This document shows, in pieces, positions 7,184 through 15,772 of a DNA stretch of 37,184 nucleotides. The notes under the pieces are model-generated. The model had not been told where the DNA came from, made no database searches, and saw only the letters and a list, made by a program, of their open reading frames with translations. This DNA is from Rhodospirillaceae bacterium (GTDB lineage Bacteria; Pseudomonadota; Alphaproteobacteria; Rhodospirillales; 2-02-FULL-58-16). Positions within the stretch are counted from its first letter, which is position 1. Every line of letters starts with the position of its first letter. Location of the stretch: positions 1 to 37,184 of the forward strand of contig DUZD01000002.1 of the NCBI GenBank assembly GCA_013349695.1, read 5' to 3'. The translations under genes and the position numbers were made by a program.

Positions 7184-7582
7184 CTAGTCGATTTGTTTGG
7201 TCATGAGGACCCCGTAGGCCATCAGCGCCATCATCGCCACCAGCAAGAGCGACCCCACCGGCGCTATCTGCAACACCCCCGGCAACCCTAAACTGGCGAG
7301 AATCAGCATGCCGGAATGGAGCAGGGCGCCGATGATGAGAAGGGCGCTCGCCACCTTGGCGACCCAGGCTTCAATGGCTAGGCGGCACAGCAGGTAGCCG
7401 AAGAAGATGTTGAGCAAGGATTCCAAGTTGGCGTGGGCGTGGGCGCCGCGGAACGCTTTACGCGCCTCGCTGGTGAGGACATGGGCGTCGGCCCCGTCCA
7501 GAAGGAAGGCCATGTACATGCCTAAAAGCAGGCTCGCCAGAAAATAGACGAAACCGAAAACCATGTTCTTCTTGCCAACCAT
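7184..7582 (-). CDS. Four-helix integral membrane protein, function unknown
   Basis: A 132-residue hydrophobic protein with four predicted membrane segments (about 8-27, 53-73, 77-99, 104-126). Between helices one and two is the motif GAHAHANLESLLN; HAH-N motifs before a helix occur in several small membrane proteins associated with heme or respiratory proteins, but I cannot name this family. The start has GAGAGGAG at a good distance upstream, and a TATAAT lies just before that. It is read away from the glycan genes and toward the sulfotransferase, as a single gene. Confidence 0.6.
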   Translation of the reverse strand: MVGKKNMVFGFVYFLASLLLGMYMAFLLDGADAHVLTSEARKAFRGAHAHANLESLLNIFFGYLLCRLAIEAWVAKVASALLIIGALLHSGMLILASLGLPGVLQIAPVGSLLLVAMMALMAYGVLMTKQID

Positions 7583-7599
7583 ATCGTTGCTCCTCTCTG

Positions 7600-7627
7600 A
7601 TTATAAGTCTGTGGTGCGGGGGGGGGG
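7600..7627 (-). promoter_or_regulatory. -10 box and ten-base poly-C tract upstream of the four-helix protein
   Basis: On the minus strand, TATAAT is at 7605-7600, followed by the ribosome binding site and the ATG at 7582. A run of ten C (ten G on the plus strand, 7618-7627) lies 12 bases upstream of the -10 box, where the spacer and -35 region should be. No good -35 hexamer is visible. Slippage in such a tract would change the spacer or upstream contact region and could switch expression. Confidence 0.45.
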
Positions 7628-7858
7628 AGGCGCACGGAAAATTCCACTCTCGCCTTAACGGCGGCGCGGATTAAGAAATATTTCGTACTTTGAAATCAAA
7701 TATGCCGTTCACCCCCTGAGTAATATTATCAGCTTTGAGCGGCATTATGGTGAAATTGAGATTGGACCGCAACAGTAAATGGCGGTGCTGGATTAGGCAC
7801 ATGTAATGTGACGAACTTCAAAACCATGACACTAGCCGCGGGCAAAAAACACTATGCG

Positions 7859-8335
7859 TCAAGTTGGCGGCGCCCGTCTGGAGGAAGCTGATTTTCTCGC
7901 CGGGTTTCCCATGTATATCCCTGGAGCCGATATATCTTTCGTCACAACGGCGCCGGCGCCGACGACGACATCGCCGCAGATCGATACGGGCAATATGGTG
8001 GCGTTGGAACCGATACAAACATTATTGCCGATATTGGTCGGCCGCCAAAGTTCGGGTCTCTCCCGCGCCGGCCCGCCGTTCCTGAAAAGATCGTTCACGA
8101 ACATCACCCCGTGGGCGATGAAGCAATCATCGCCGATACTCACCAATTCGCAAATGAAGCCGTGAGACTGGATTCGGCAACGCTCCCCAATGATAACGTT
8201 CCTCTGGATTTCAACGAATGGACCGATGAAACAGTCGTTGCCGATGGTGCAGCCGTAAAGATTTACGGGACGCCTGACGGTCACGTTCTTCCCGAAAGTA
8301 ACGTCTACAATGCCAACGTCGTTATATTTAACCAT
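7859..8335 (-). CDS. Left-handed beta-helix N-acetyltransferase (WbpD/WlbB-like)
   Basis: A 158-residue protein made almost wholly of hexapeptide repeats (for example CTIGNDCFIGPFVEIQ, IGERCRIQSHGFI, IGNNVCIGSNATILP) and ending in MGNPARK, the usual end of the beta-helix. This is the trimeric acetyltransferase fold that adds acetyl groups to amino sugars of surface polysaccharides. The catalytic histidine candidate is in IAHGVMFVND. It lies 32 bases after the sugar aminotransferase in the same orientation, which fits acetylation of the amino group made by that enzyme on a nucleotide sugar. No strong Shine-Dalgarno is seen at this start. Confidence 0.8.
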   Translation of the reverse strand: MVKYNDVGIVDVTFGKNVTVRRPVNLYGCTIGNDCFIGPFVEIQRNVIIGERCRIQSHGFICELVSIGDDCFIAHGVMFVNDLFRNGGPARERPELWRPTNIGNNVCIGSNATILPVSICGDVVVGAGAVVTKDISAPGIYMGNPARKSASSRRAPPT

Positions 8336-8367
8336 TCATTGCTACACTTGTTTTGTGTCATTGTTAC

Positions 8368-9504
8368 TTATGGTCCGGATTCGATAAAGCGGGCGAGAAC
8401 GTCAACGACACGCTTAATCTGTTCATCCGTTATTTCAGGATAAATGGGCAGGGAAAGGATCCGCCGATTAACGCCTTCGGAGATGGGAAGGTCGCCTTCC
8501 TTGTATCCGAGATTCCGGTAGCATTTCTGCAAATGCAATGGAATGGGGTAATGGAGTTGCGCCATCACCCCGTTTTCACGCAGATAGGCATGACATGCGT
8601 CCCGATTGTCGATCTGGACGACATAAAGATGATAGACGGGTTCCGCTCCCGGAGCCGCGGCGGGACATTTCACCGGCAGCGGTTCCAGTAATTCGTCATA
8701 GCGGGCGGCGGCCCGGCGTCTCGCTTCGGTCCATTCGCGCAGGTATGGAAGTTTGCGGAGCAGGATAGCCGCCTGCAGCGAATCGAGTCTGGAATTGTAT
8801 CCGACGGTATCGTGGACTCCGGACATGATGGTGCCGTTCTGCCCGTAATTGGAAAAACGCAGCGCCGTTGCCGCCAGATCGTCGTTGTCGGTGAGAATAA
8901 GGCCGCCGTCGCCATAGGCGCCTAGGTTCTTGCTGGGATAAAAGCTGAAACAGGCCATGTCGCCCAACGTTCCGGCAAGTCTGCCTTGTTCTCTCGCCAA
9001 GGGCGCCTGGGCTACGTCTTCAACGATTTTGATGCCTCGGCGTTGGCAGATGGGTCCGATATCCGACATCGGCGCCGGGTGCCCGAACAAGTGGACCGGG
9101 ATCACCGCCTTGGTCCGGGGGGTAAGCGCTTTTTCCAGGGCGGCGGGATCCATCTGATGGGTATCGGGGTTGATCTCCACAAAGACCGGCGTGGCGCCGG
9201 CGTGGGAGATGGCGAATGCCGTGGAAATCCAAGTATTGGGAACCGTAACGACTTCATCCCCCGGGCCGATTTCGAGAGTCCGCACCGATATGGACAGGGC
9301 GTCGGTTCCCGATGCGACGCCAATGGCATGTTTGATATTATGGAGATCGGCGAAGCGTTCCTCGAAGTCGGTCAAGGCGGGGCCTCGAATAAACGCCGCC
9401 TCTTCGGCAACGCTTCTGATCGCCGGCATGACGTCGTTTTCGATTAACGAAAACTGTTTGGCCAAATCCACAAAAGGAATTCGGTCATTCGAATGTTTAC
9501 TCAT
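8368..9504 (-). CDS. DegT/DnrJ/EryC1/StrS-family sugar aminotransferase
   Basis: A 378-residue PLP enzyme. The family blocks are visible: GVASGTDALSIS (phosphate binding), VPVHLFGHPAPM, VEDVAQAPLA (D163), SFYPSKNLGAYGDGG with the PLP lysine K192, and SRLDSLQAAIL. It should convert a keto group of a nucleotide-linked sugar to an amine using glutamate. With the following acetyltransferase it would make an N-acetylamino sugar for O-antigen or another surface glycan. The dehydrogenase or dehydratase that makes the keto sugar, and glycosyltransferases, are not in the window. The region upstream (9505-9677) shows no gene. Confidence 0.88.
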   Translation of the reverse strand: MSKHSNDRIPFVDLAKQFSLIENDVMPAIRSVAEEAAFIRGPALTDFEERFADLHNIKHAIGVASGTDALSISVRTLEIGPGDEVVTVPNTWISTAFAISHAGATPVFVEINPDTHQMDPAALEKALTPRTKAVIPVHLFGHPAPMSDIGPICQRRGIKIVEDVAQAPLAREQGRLAGTLGDMACFSFYPSKNLGAYGDGGLILTDNDDLAATALRFSNYGQNGTIMSGVHDTVGYNSRLDSLQAAILLRKLPYLREWTEARRRAAARYDELLEPLPVKCPAAAPGAEPVYHLYVVQIDNRDACHAYLRENGVMAQLHYPIPLHLQKCYRNLGYKEGDLPISEGVNRRILSLPIYPEITDEQIKRVVDVLARFIESGP

Positions 9505-9677
9505 TCGCAGCCCCGCGGAAGAATCGCCCGCCAGCGCCTTACGGTTTAGAACTGGAGATTGGGCCTACCGCGAAAGCCCGTTTTTTTAAAGAACGGCGCG
9601 TCGGATGCATTGGCCCCTTTTCAATTTCGCTCAGTATCCCATCTTCAAGTTGACGATTCCAGTTATTCGGATAGGCT

Positions 9678-10376
9678 CTAAGTATCCCGTTGTTCCTTCT
9701 CGAAGCCGGACAGCACCTGGCGGACCAGGGGCACGGTGATGTCGCGGCGGGCGGCCAGGGAGCGGGCGTCGATCGCCGCGACCAGACGTTGCGCCGCCTC
9801 GAAGGAGCGTTCCATGCGGGCCAGCATGTAATCGACGATCTCGCCGTCGATCCTTAGTTGGCGGTCGCTGAAAAGTTTCACGACAACCGCCGCGATGAGG
9901 GCGTCGTCGGGCGGCTCGATGCCGATCGCCGGGGCGGCGTTGAGACGCGAGCGAAGGTCGGCGAGCGCCACCCGCCAGCGGGCCGGCGGGCGGCGCGCCG
10001 TCAGCATCATCCGGGAACCGGTTTCCTCGACCGTGTTGTAAAGGTGCAAAAGCGGTTCCTCGAGACCGCTATCGAGAAAGGCCGCCGCGCCGTCAAGCAG
10101 GCAGGCTGAAGTGCCTTCGAGAAGTCGCGGCGGTTCCGTCCGGGCAAGTTGTTCCGGGGTGATGGCCCGTCCTTCGCTCAAACCCAGGAAGACTTGGCCC
10201 AGATGGGTCTTGCCGCAACCGGCGGGGCCAAAGAGGATCAGAGCCGGCATTGGCCAGTCGGGCCAGCGATCGATCCAGGCAACGGCCTCGGCGTTGCCGG
10301 GCGCGGCCAGGAAATCCTCGCCCGACAAAGCCGGCCGGTGACCGAAAGCCAAAGGTATCTGCCGATAAGCGCTCAC
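9678..10376 (-). CDS. Hda-like DnaA-related ATPase (regulatory inactivator)
   Basis: A 232-residue AAA+ protein beginning with a short SAYRQIPLAF segment, like the clamp-binding N-terminus of Hda (QxxLxF-type motif), then a Walker A GPAGCGKTHLG (about 50-60) and a helical domain resembling DnaA domain III. It lacks the DNA-binding domain of DnaA. HdaA proteins stimulate ATP hydrolysis by DnaA bound near the replisome and so prevent re-initiation. The GTG start overlaps the stop of the upstream permease as GTGA and has AAGGA seven bases before it; longer frames upstream would overlap the permease far more. This pairing with a PerM-like permease is common in alphaproteobacteria. Confidence 0.82.
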   Translation of the reverse strand: MSAYRQIPLAFGHRPALSGEDFLAAPGNAEAVAWIDRWPDWPMPALILFGPAGCGKTHLGQVFLGLSEGRAITPEQLARTEPPRLLEGTSACLLDGAAAFLDSGLEEPLLHLYNTVEETGSRMMLTARRPPARWRVALADLRSRLNAAPAIGIEPPDDALIAAVVVKLFSDRQLRIDGEIVDYMLARMERSFEAAQRLVAAIDARSLAARRDITVPLVRQVLSGFEKEQRDT

Positions 10377-11467
10377 CGCCCATCCTTGTCGGCGGGCGCC
10401 GCCCGCAAAGACTCTTCGCCGCGATAGAAACGGCTTCGCAAATAGCGCTCGACGGCGAAGCGGACCATGACGCCGATCACGGCGGCCGCCGGCACCGCCA
10501 GCAAAATGCCGGTGAATCCAAAGAGGGCGCCACCGGCCAGCAAGGCGAAAATGATCCAAATGGGTTGCAGGCCCACCCGGCCGCCTACCAGCTTTGGCGT
10601 CAGAACGTAACTTTCCGCCGCATGGCCGACGAGGAAAACCACCGCCACCAGGACGGACGGCGTCCATTCGGAGAACTGGACCAACGCAATACCCATTGCC
10701 GCGGCGACCCCCGCCAAGGCGCCGACATAAGGAATGAACGAGATCAAACCGGCGCCGATGCCGACCAGAAGTCCGGATTGCAGCCCCACCAGGGTCAGGC
10801 AGACGCCGTAGAAACCGGCCAAGACCAAGCAGACGCTCGCTTGCCCGCGCACGAACCCGGCGATGGTGCGGTCGATTTCCGCGACTTGCACGCGGATTGT
10901 CGGCGCCGATTCACGGGGCAGCAAATCGTCCAGACGGGCAACGATGAGATCCCAATCGCGCAATATGTAGAAGGCGACAACCGGCGTGATGAGCACTAAA
11001 GACAGGAGTTGGAATAAAGCTAGGCCCTCTCTCCATAAACCGGCGAGCAGACCGAGGATCCATTGCACGGCCTCGCTGGTGAAGGATCCGGCCGTGTCGC
11101 GCAGCTGCTCAAGGGTGTCGGGAGGAAGGTCGGCCCACATCTGTTTCAGGAGAGGCTCGGCCTGAAGGCGGAGCGTCTCGATCAGATCCGGTAAACGGGT
11201 GAAAAGCCCGACCACCTGGCCTTGCAACAGCGGAAACAGAAAGATCGCCAGAGCTACCGCCGCGACGAAGAAGGCGGCGAGAATGAGAACCGTCGCCAAT
11301 GTCCTGGAAACGCCCCATTTCTCCAGACGGTCGGCGACCGGGTCAAGGAAATAGGCCACGGCCATTCCCGCCACGAAAGGAAATAGCACGCTGCTGAGCA
11401 GGGAAAGCAGCGCCAAGAACACCGCCAAGCCGGTAAACCAAATAGCGGTGTGCATTCCCCTTGTCAC
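10373..11467 (-). CDS. AI-2E/PerM-family membrane permease
   Basis: A 364-residue protein with about seven or eight membrane segments and a large soluble region in the first half (around residues 85-190). The end GGRVGLQPIWIIFALLAGGA followed by FGFTGILLAVPAAAV is typical of the family. Members are proposed exporters or ion/osmolyte transporters; the substrate is unknown here. The GTG at 11467 was chosen because it overlaps the TGA of the CDP-alcohol gene as GTGA and has AGGA six bases upstream; ATG at 11455 is an alternative. The 3' end overlaps the hda-like gene in the same way, so three genes are translationally coupled. Confidence 0.82.
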   Translation of the reverse strand: MTRGMHTAIWFTGLAVFLALLSLLSSVLFPFVAGMAVAYFLDPVADRLEKWGVSRTLATVLILAAFFVAAVALAIFLFPLLQGQVVGLFTRLPDLIETLRLQAEPLLKQMWADLPPDTLEQLRDTAGSFTSEAVQWILGLLAGLWREGLALFQLLSLVLITPVVAFYILRDWDLIVARLDDLLPRESAPTIRVQVAEIDRTIAGFVRGQASVCLVLAGFYGVCLTLVGLQSGLLVGIGAGLISFIPYVGALAGVAAAMGIALVQFSEWTPSVLVAVVFLVGHAAESYVLTPKLVGGRVGLQPIWIIFALLAGGALFGFTGILLAVPAAAVIGVMVRFAVERYLRSRFYRGEESLRAAPADKDGR

Positions 11468-12009
11468 TTTTGGTCCTCTATGTCGGCGGCGCGGCCGGTC
11501 CATTTGACCACATAGAGCAAACCGGAAAGAACCGTGGTCACGGCGACAACAACGGCCAAGACGTCGACGACCCCCGGATCCCTGACTTCAAAGCCGTTAA
11601 AGCCAAGGGCGACGGCGGCGAGTACGATTTGGGCAACGGTGTTGACCTTGCTGATTTTCAGGGGTTCCATGGTCAGCGAATGGGTCAGGGTTTCGAACAA
11701 GAGGGCGCCGCCGACGATCACGGCATCGCGGAAAACCACCAGGATCACCAGCCAGGTTTGCAAAAACCCTACTTGCCCCAAAGTGACGAAGACGCTGACC
11801 AGGAGCGCCTTGTCGGCAATCGGGTCGAGGAATTTCCCGAGTACGGTTTCGGCGTTGAAGCGTTTGGCGATGAACCCGTCGGCCGCGTCGCTGACGCCGG
11901 CGGCGATGAATAGCCAAAAAGCACCCTGGATTTCACCCGCCAGGATCAGCCAAACGGCGACCGGCACGGAGAGCAGGCGGGCGAGAGAGATGAGGTTGGG
12001 AATATTCAC
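11464..12009 (-). CDS. CDP-alcohol phosphatidyltransferase family protein (PgsA-like)
   Basis: A 181-residue integral membrane enzyme carrying the family motif D-x2-D-G-x2-A-(K)R-x8-G-x3-D-x3-D, seen as SDAADGFIAKRFN then GKFLDPIADK. It would join a CDP-linked lipid to an alcohol, most likely glycerol-3-phosphate, in phospholipid synthesis at the inner membrane. The GTG start (VNIPNLISLARLL) matches the usual N-terminus of PgsA-like proteins; the ATG 12 codons earlier would add a non-conserved leader. It is the first gene of a GTGA-coupled trio and follows the DUF2066 gene by 48 bases. The exact alcohol is not decided by sequence. Confidence 0.82.
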   Translation of the reverse strand: MNIPNLISLARLLSVPVAVWLILAGEIQGAFWLFIAAGVSDAADGFIAKRFNAETVLGKFLDPIADKALLVSVFVTLGQVGFLQTWLVILVVFRDAVIVGGALLFETLTHSLTMEPLKISKVNTVAQIVLAAVALGFNGFEVRDPGVVDVLAVVVAVTTVLSGLLYVVKWTGRAADIEDQK

Positions 12010-12057
12010 GGGTTTAGCGCCCCGGCCCTGATGTGCACAAACCAATGAGACGGAACA

Positions 12058-13197
12058 CTATGTCCCCCCTTGCCGGGCAACGGAGGACAGCCCCAGAATC
12101 CAGCTGTCGCCTTCCCTGGTAATGATCAGGTCGGCTTGTTCCAATGCCAGGGCAAGTTGTTCCGGCTCGCCGATGTAATGCAGGTTGACTCTCACTTCGT
12201 CTCGGGACAACAGCACAAGATCGACACGGCTTATGACGGCGACACCGGCGAGATGTTCACGCACCTTGAGCCAGTCCGCCAATCCCCCGATCCGCACCGT
12301 CACCGCGACCACGGCCTGTTGACCGAATCGCAACAGGTTGTCCCGCTTCCAGTTATCATTGACTTGGCTGATCAGCTCGTTCGCCGCCCGTGTCAACAGG
12401 CTTTGCAGGTTTTCGCTGGCGACCGGGGAAAAGGTCTTGACCATGGTCTGTTCCACTTGCGCCGTACCATAACGGGTCACAAAGACCTCCAGGTCGGACC
12501 GGCCACGGGCATTCATGCGCAGAGCCCCATGAGCGACAAGGGTATCACCGGCGCCATAACGCGCCGCAATGGCGTCCAAGCGCTGAATGTCGCCGTTTAG
12601 CGCCTGTTCGGGCCCGATGGCGGCAATGTCCGGCAGGTCTCCCCTGGGCAGCACCAACGGCACCAGGCCGTCTTGCTCCGGAAACGCCCCCCAGGCTTCC
12701 CGCCAAGGATTGGGATCGTCGAACAGGAGCAGCGCGCCCGCCGCTTGATAGACGGGCAGAACCAGGACCGGTTTTGAAAGGGTCTCGGCGAAAGGAATCC
12801 GATCATAGATCAGCAACCGGCGCAGGGCTGCTTTTTTGAAGCGGAAATTCAGAATGGCAATGTAGCGCACCGCCGAGACTTTTTCTTCGGCGACGGAAAA
12901 GTCTTTCACATAGGCCGAAATCCCGTCTCGGCTCAATTCAGGCAAGCGGGCATGATCGGAACTCAGAGTCAGGCGCTCAAAGAGCCGGCGGAAAGCAGTG
13001 GCCTCGCCGCCGGCAAGAGCCATTTCCCGCGCCGCCGCCGCCGTTTCGGAGGTGACGTCGACAGCGACTCCGCGGATTTCGAAGACATCCTCCACTTGCG
13101 CCCGCGCCGCTTGGGTGGCAGCCAACTGCAAAACCAAGTACACCAAGACAACGGTGGCGATCCGGCGCCGAGCGAGAGGCATGCGGCGATCGATCAT
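12058..13197 (-). CDS. DUF2066 domain-containing periplasmic protein
   Basis: A 379-residue protein with a basic, then hydrophobic N-terminus (RRRIATVVLVYLVLQLAATQ) and a likely signal peptidase site after ARA. The body matches the DUF2066 pattern I recall from the purM-adjacent gene of alpha- and gammaproteobacteria (EIRGVAVDVTSETAAAARE; GGEATAFRRLFERLT; IPFAETLSKPVLVLPVY). Function is not known. It reads divergently from purM with 60 bases between the starts, so both promoters must lie in or near this gap. The ATG at 13197 gives a normal signal peptide; a longer frame upstream would overlap purM. Confidence 0.75.
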   Translation of the reverse strand: MIDRRMPLARRRIATVVLVYLVLQLAATQAARAQVEDVFEIRGVAVDVTSETAAAAREMALAGGEATAFRRLFERLTLSSDHARLPELSRDGISAYVKDFSVAEEKVSAVRYIAILNFRFKKAALRRLLIYDRIPFAETLSKPVLVLPVYQAAGALLLFDDPNPWREAWGAFPEQDGLVPLVLPRGDLPDIAAIGPEQALNGDIQRLDAIAARYGAGDTLVAHGALRMNARGRSDLEVFVTRYGTAQVEQTMVKTFSPVASENLQSLLTRAANELISQVNDNWKRDNLLRFGQQAVVAVTVRIGGLADWLKVREHLAGVAVISRVDLVLLSRDEVRVNLHYIGEPEQLALALEQADLIITREGDSWILGLSSVARQGGT

Positions 13198-13257
13198 TGC
13201 ACAGAGTCCTTGATACGGTATTTTCGATCCCCTGAGAGGTAGGTAATTTAACACACC

Positions 13258-14337
13258 ATGGCCAAGGGAAAAGGTATTAGCACTTTTCGCTACAAGAATG
13301 CCGGCGTCGATATAGATGCCGGCGCCGACCTTGTCGAGGCCATCAAGCCCCTGGGGCGATCCACGCACCGCCCAGGTGTCGCATCGGACCTTGGCGGTTT
13401 CGGCGCTCTGTTCGATCTCAAGAACGCCGGCCACGGCGATTCTATCCTGGTCGCCAGTACCGACGGGGTCGGCACCAAGCTGAAAGTGGCCGTTGCCATG
13501 GGCAAACACGACACCGTCGGCATCGACCTGGTCGCCATGTGCGTCAACGACCTGGTGGTGCAAGGCGCCGAGCCGCTGTTCTTCCTCGATTACCTGGCGA
13601 CGGCCAAATTGGACTTGGCCGTGGCGAAAAGCATCGTTTCCGGCATCGCCGAGGGCTGCAAGCAAGCCGGCTGCGCCCTGATCGGCGGCGAAACCGCGGA
13701 AATGCCGGGAATGTACGGGCCAGGCGATTACGATCTTGCCGGTTTCGCCGTTGGCGCCGTCCAGCGAGGAAGCGTTTTGACCGGCGGCACGGTTTCCGAT
13801 GGTGACAGCATCCTCGGGCTCGCTTCAAATGGACTCCATTGCAACGGCTTTTCCCTGGTCCGCCGCATCATCGAGGAAGCCGGACTCGATTATGCCCAGC
13901 CGGCTCCCTTCGCCAGCGGCCTCGGCCTCGGCCAAGCGCTGCTGGAACCGACCCGGATCTACGTGAAAAGCTGTCTCGCCGCCATCGGCGGCGGCGTCAG
14001 GGCGTTGGCCCATATCACCGGCGGCGGGCTGGTCGAGAATATCCCCCGTGTCCTCCCCGCGTCCCTTTGCGCCGAAATCGACGCCACGTCCTGGACCCCG
14101 CCCGAGGTCTTCACTTGGCTGGCCAAGACAGGCGACATCCAGGCGAACGAGATGACGCGGACCTTCAATTGCGGCATCGGCATGGCGGTGGTGGTGGCGG
14201 CGGAGCGGACGGCCGAGGTCACCGAGGTGTTGACGCGGCAAGGGGAAACCGTGATCCCCATCGGAACCGTCAAGCGGCGTCCTGAAAACGGCCCGGCGGT
14301 CGTTATCAAAGGGGTGGAGGAAGCATGGTCCGGATAA
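13258..14337 (+). CDS. purM: Phosphoribosylformylglycinamidine cyclo-ligase (AIR synthetase)
   Basis: A 359-residue enzyme of purine synthesis that closes the imidazole ring of FGAM to AIR with ATP, in the cytosol. Characteristic blocks are YKNAGVDIDAG (12-22), STDGVGTK (67-74), VNDLVVQGAEPLFFLDY (97-112) and GGETAEMPGMY (143-153), with a glycine-rich AHITGGGLVENIPRVLP later. Length is normal. The start matches the family N-terminus; the nearest GA-rich sequence is somewhat far upstream. Its last 13 bases overlap purN, so the next steps of the pathway are co-translated. Confidence 0.96.
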   Translation: MAKGKGISTFRYKNAGVDIDAGADLVEAIKPLGRSTHRPGVASDLGGFGALFDLKNAGHGDSILVASTDGVGTKLKVAVAMGKHDTVGIDLVAMCVNDLVVQGAEPLFFLDYLATAKLDLAVAKSIVSGIAEGCKQAGCALIGGETAEMPGMYGPGDYDLAGFAVGAVQRGSVLTGGTVSDGDSILGLASNGLHCNGFSLVRRIIEEAGLDYAQPAPFASGLGLGQALLEPTRIYVKSCLAAIGGGVRALAHITGGGLVENIPRVLPASLCAEIDATSWTPPEVFTWLAKTGDIQANEMTRTFNCGIGMAVVVAAERTAEVTEVLTRQGETVIPIGTVKRRPENGPAVVIKGVEEAWSG

Positions 14338-14993
14338 AACTGGCCGTCTTGATTTCCGGCCGCGGCAGCAACCTGCAATCCCTGATCGACGCTTGCGCCG
14401 AGGAATCCTTTCCGGCCCGCATCGTACAGGTGATTTCCAACGTTCCCGGCGTCGCCGGGCTGGGGCGCGCGGAGGCGGCCGGCATCCCGGCGGCCGTCGT
14501 CGATCACAAAGCTTTCGAGGATCGGCAAAGCTTCGAGGCGGGGCTCAACGAAGCCCTCGAGAAAAGCGGGGTGGATTTGATCTGTCTGGCGGGCTTCAAG
14601 CGCTTGTTGACCGACGGTTTCATCAATCCCTGGCGTGATCGGCTGATCAACATTCACCCTTCGTTGCTGCCGGCGTTCAAGGGCGTGCACGCGCACGAGC
14701 AGGTCGTTGAATCGGGGGCGCGCTTTTCCGGCTGCACGGTTCATTTCGTCCGCCCGGACATGGACGACGGCCCGGTCATCATCCAGGCCGTCGTACCCGT
14801 GCACGGCGACGACGACGCCGATGCCTTGGCCGCCCGGATCCTCGCCCAGGAACACCGCATCTATCCGCGGGCGGTGCGGCTGTTTGCCGAAAAACGGCTG
14901 CGCATCGCCGGCGGGCGCGTCCTTATCGACGGTGCCGGGGCACCCGAAGGAGCGCTTGTGAATCCCTGTGCCGATGGCGGCCGGCGAAAATAA
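14325..14993 (+). CDS. purN: Phosphoribosylglycinamide formyltransferase (GART)
   Basis: A 222-residue enzyme that formylates GAR using 10-formyltetrahydrofolate. Catalytic residues are seen in INIHPSLLPAFKG (N109, H111) and VRPDMDDGPVI (D147); the N-terminal phosphate loop is SGRGSNLQSL (11-20). Start ATG has GGAGG four bases upstream, within the end of purM, giving a 13-base overlap and tight coupling. The last about 20 residues are a variable glycine-rich tail. An 81-base convergent gap with ndk follows and contains only short GC-rich dyads. Confidence 0.96.
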   Translation: MVRIKLAVLISGRGSNLQSLIDACAEESFPARIVQVISNVPGVAGLGRAEAAGIPAAVVDHKAFEDRQSFEAGLNEALEKSGVDLICLAGFKRLLTDGFINPWRDRLINIHPSLLPAFKGVHAHEQVVESGARFSGCTVHFVRPDMDDGPVIIQAVVPVHGDDDADALAARILAQEHRIYPRAVRLFAEKRLRIAGGRVLIDGAGAPEGALVNPCADGGRRK

Positions 14994-15074
14994 ACCAAGC
15001 AAGTGATTCCCGGCGCGGAATGATGGAAAGTCGGCCGGAGGCGGCCGCGTCTGATGTCTAGAGCGGGCTTTGCA

Positions 15075-15497
15075 TCAACCGACGATTTCCGACTCGGCAA
15101 AGAAAAAGGCGATTTCCTTGGCCGCGTTATCTAGCGAATCGGATCCATGCACCGAGTTTTCCTGAACGTTGACGCCAAGTTCCTTGCGGATGGTGCCCTC
15201 TTCGCCATTAGCCGGATTGGTGGCGCCCATGACTTGGCGGTTCTTGGCAATGGCCTCTTCACCTTCAAGGACCTGGACCACCACCGGACCGGAAATCATG
15301 TAATCGCAGAGTTCATTGAAAAAAGACCGTTCGGCATGGACGGCGTAAAAAACCTCTGCCTGTTGACGGGTCAGGTGAAGACGCTTCTGGGCGACGATGC
15401 GCAGCCCGGCCTCTTCAAAAAAGGTGTTGATCTTGCCCGTGATGTTACGGGCCGTGGCGTCCGGCTTGATGATCGACAAGGTGCGTTCGACATCCAT
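15075..15497 (-). CDS. ndk: Nucleoside diphosphate kinase
   Basis: A 140-residue enzyme that transfers the gamma phosphate between nucleoside triphosphates and diphosphates. It starts with the usual ERTLSIIKPDA and has the active-site sequence NSVHGSDS with phospho-accepting H117. R-N-I-T-G, and the MGATNPANGEEGTIRKE nucleotide site, are conserved, and length is normal. GAGG lies about ten bases before the ATG. It is the last gene of the minus-strand run pepA-holC-pfkB-ndk, but a 113-base inverted-repeat element and about 160 further bases separate it from the kinase gene, so it probably has its own promoter. Confidence 0.96.
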   Translation of the reverse strand: MDVERTLSIIKPDATARNITGKINTFFEEAGLRIVAQKRLHLTRQQAEVFYAVHAERSFFNELCDYMISGPVVVQVLEGEEAIAKNRQVMGATNPANGEEGTIRKELGVNVQENSVHGSDSLDNAAKEIAFFFAESEIVG

Positions 15498-15659
15498 GCC
15501 CTGAAAACCTCATTTGGATTTGAAATATGATTGAAACGAAAGTACTCCCCAACTCCCGTCCGGCCGGTCCCTTGTCAGGGCTTTTGTTCTCCGATACCCG
15601 GGCAGGAGCCGCGGGTTATATCCTTATTCCATGACCGGGGGCAACCCAATCCTGGCGGC

Positions 15660-15772
15660 ATTTGGAAATTCGGTGACAGCATACTTAATTCGCGCCCCCT
15701 TGCGGCGGACAGAGATGGAATTTCAGTAATCCCTGATATTGAATTAAGTATGCTGTCACCGAATTTCCAAAT
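15660..15772. repeat. 113-bp inverted-repeat element (MITE-like)
   Basis: Perfect 32-base arms at 15660-15691 and 15741-15772 enclose 49 bases. The arm contains AATTCGGTGACAGCATACTT, a sequence I recall as a widespread intergenic repeat next to small tyrosine-type transposases in other proteobacteria. No transposase lies here, so it would be a passive copy. The right end overlaps the last base of the stop codon of the PfkB-family kinase. As RNA it would form a long hairpin after that gene. Partial matches to the arm occur again at 37041-37066. Confidence 0.75.

Noticed and set aside
6978..7187. Open frame in the gap after the sulfotransferase
   Set aside because: It begins inside the palindrome, has no ribosome binding site and resembles no protein I know; the gap is better left as noncoding.
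10377..10667. Longer N-terminus for the Hda-like protein
   Set aside because: It would overlap the permease gene by nearly 300 bases; the GTG at 10376 has a good ribosome site and fits the family start.
13198..13665. Longer N-terminus for the DUF2066 protein
   Set aside because: It would lie antisense to purM and place the signal peptide in the middle of the protein.
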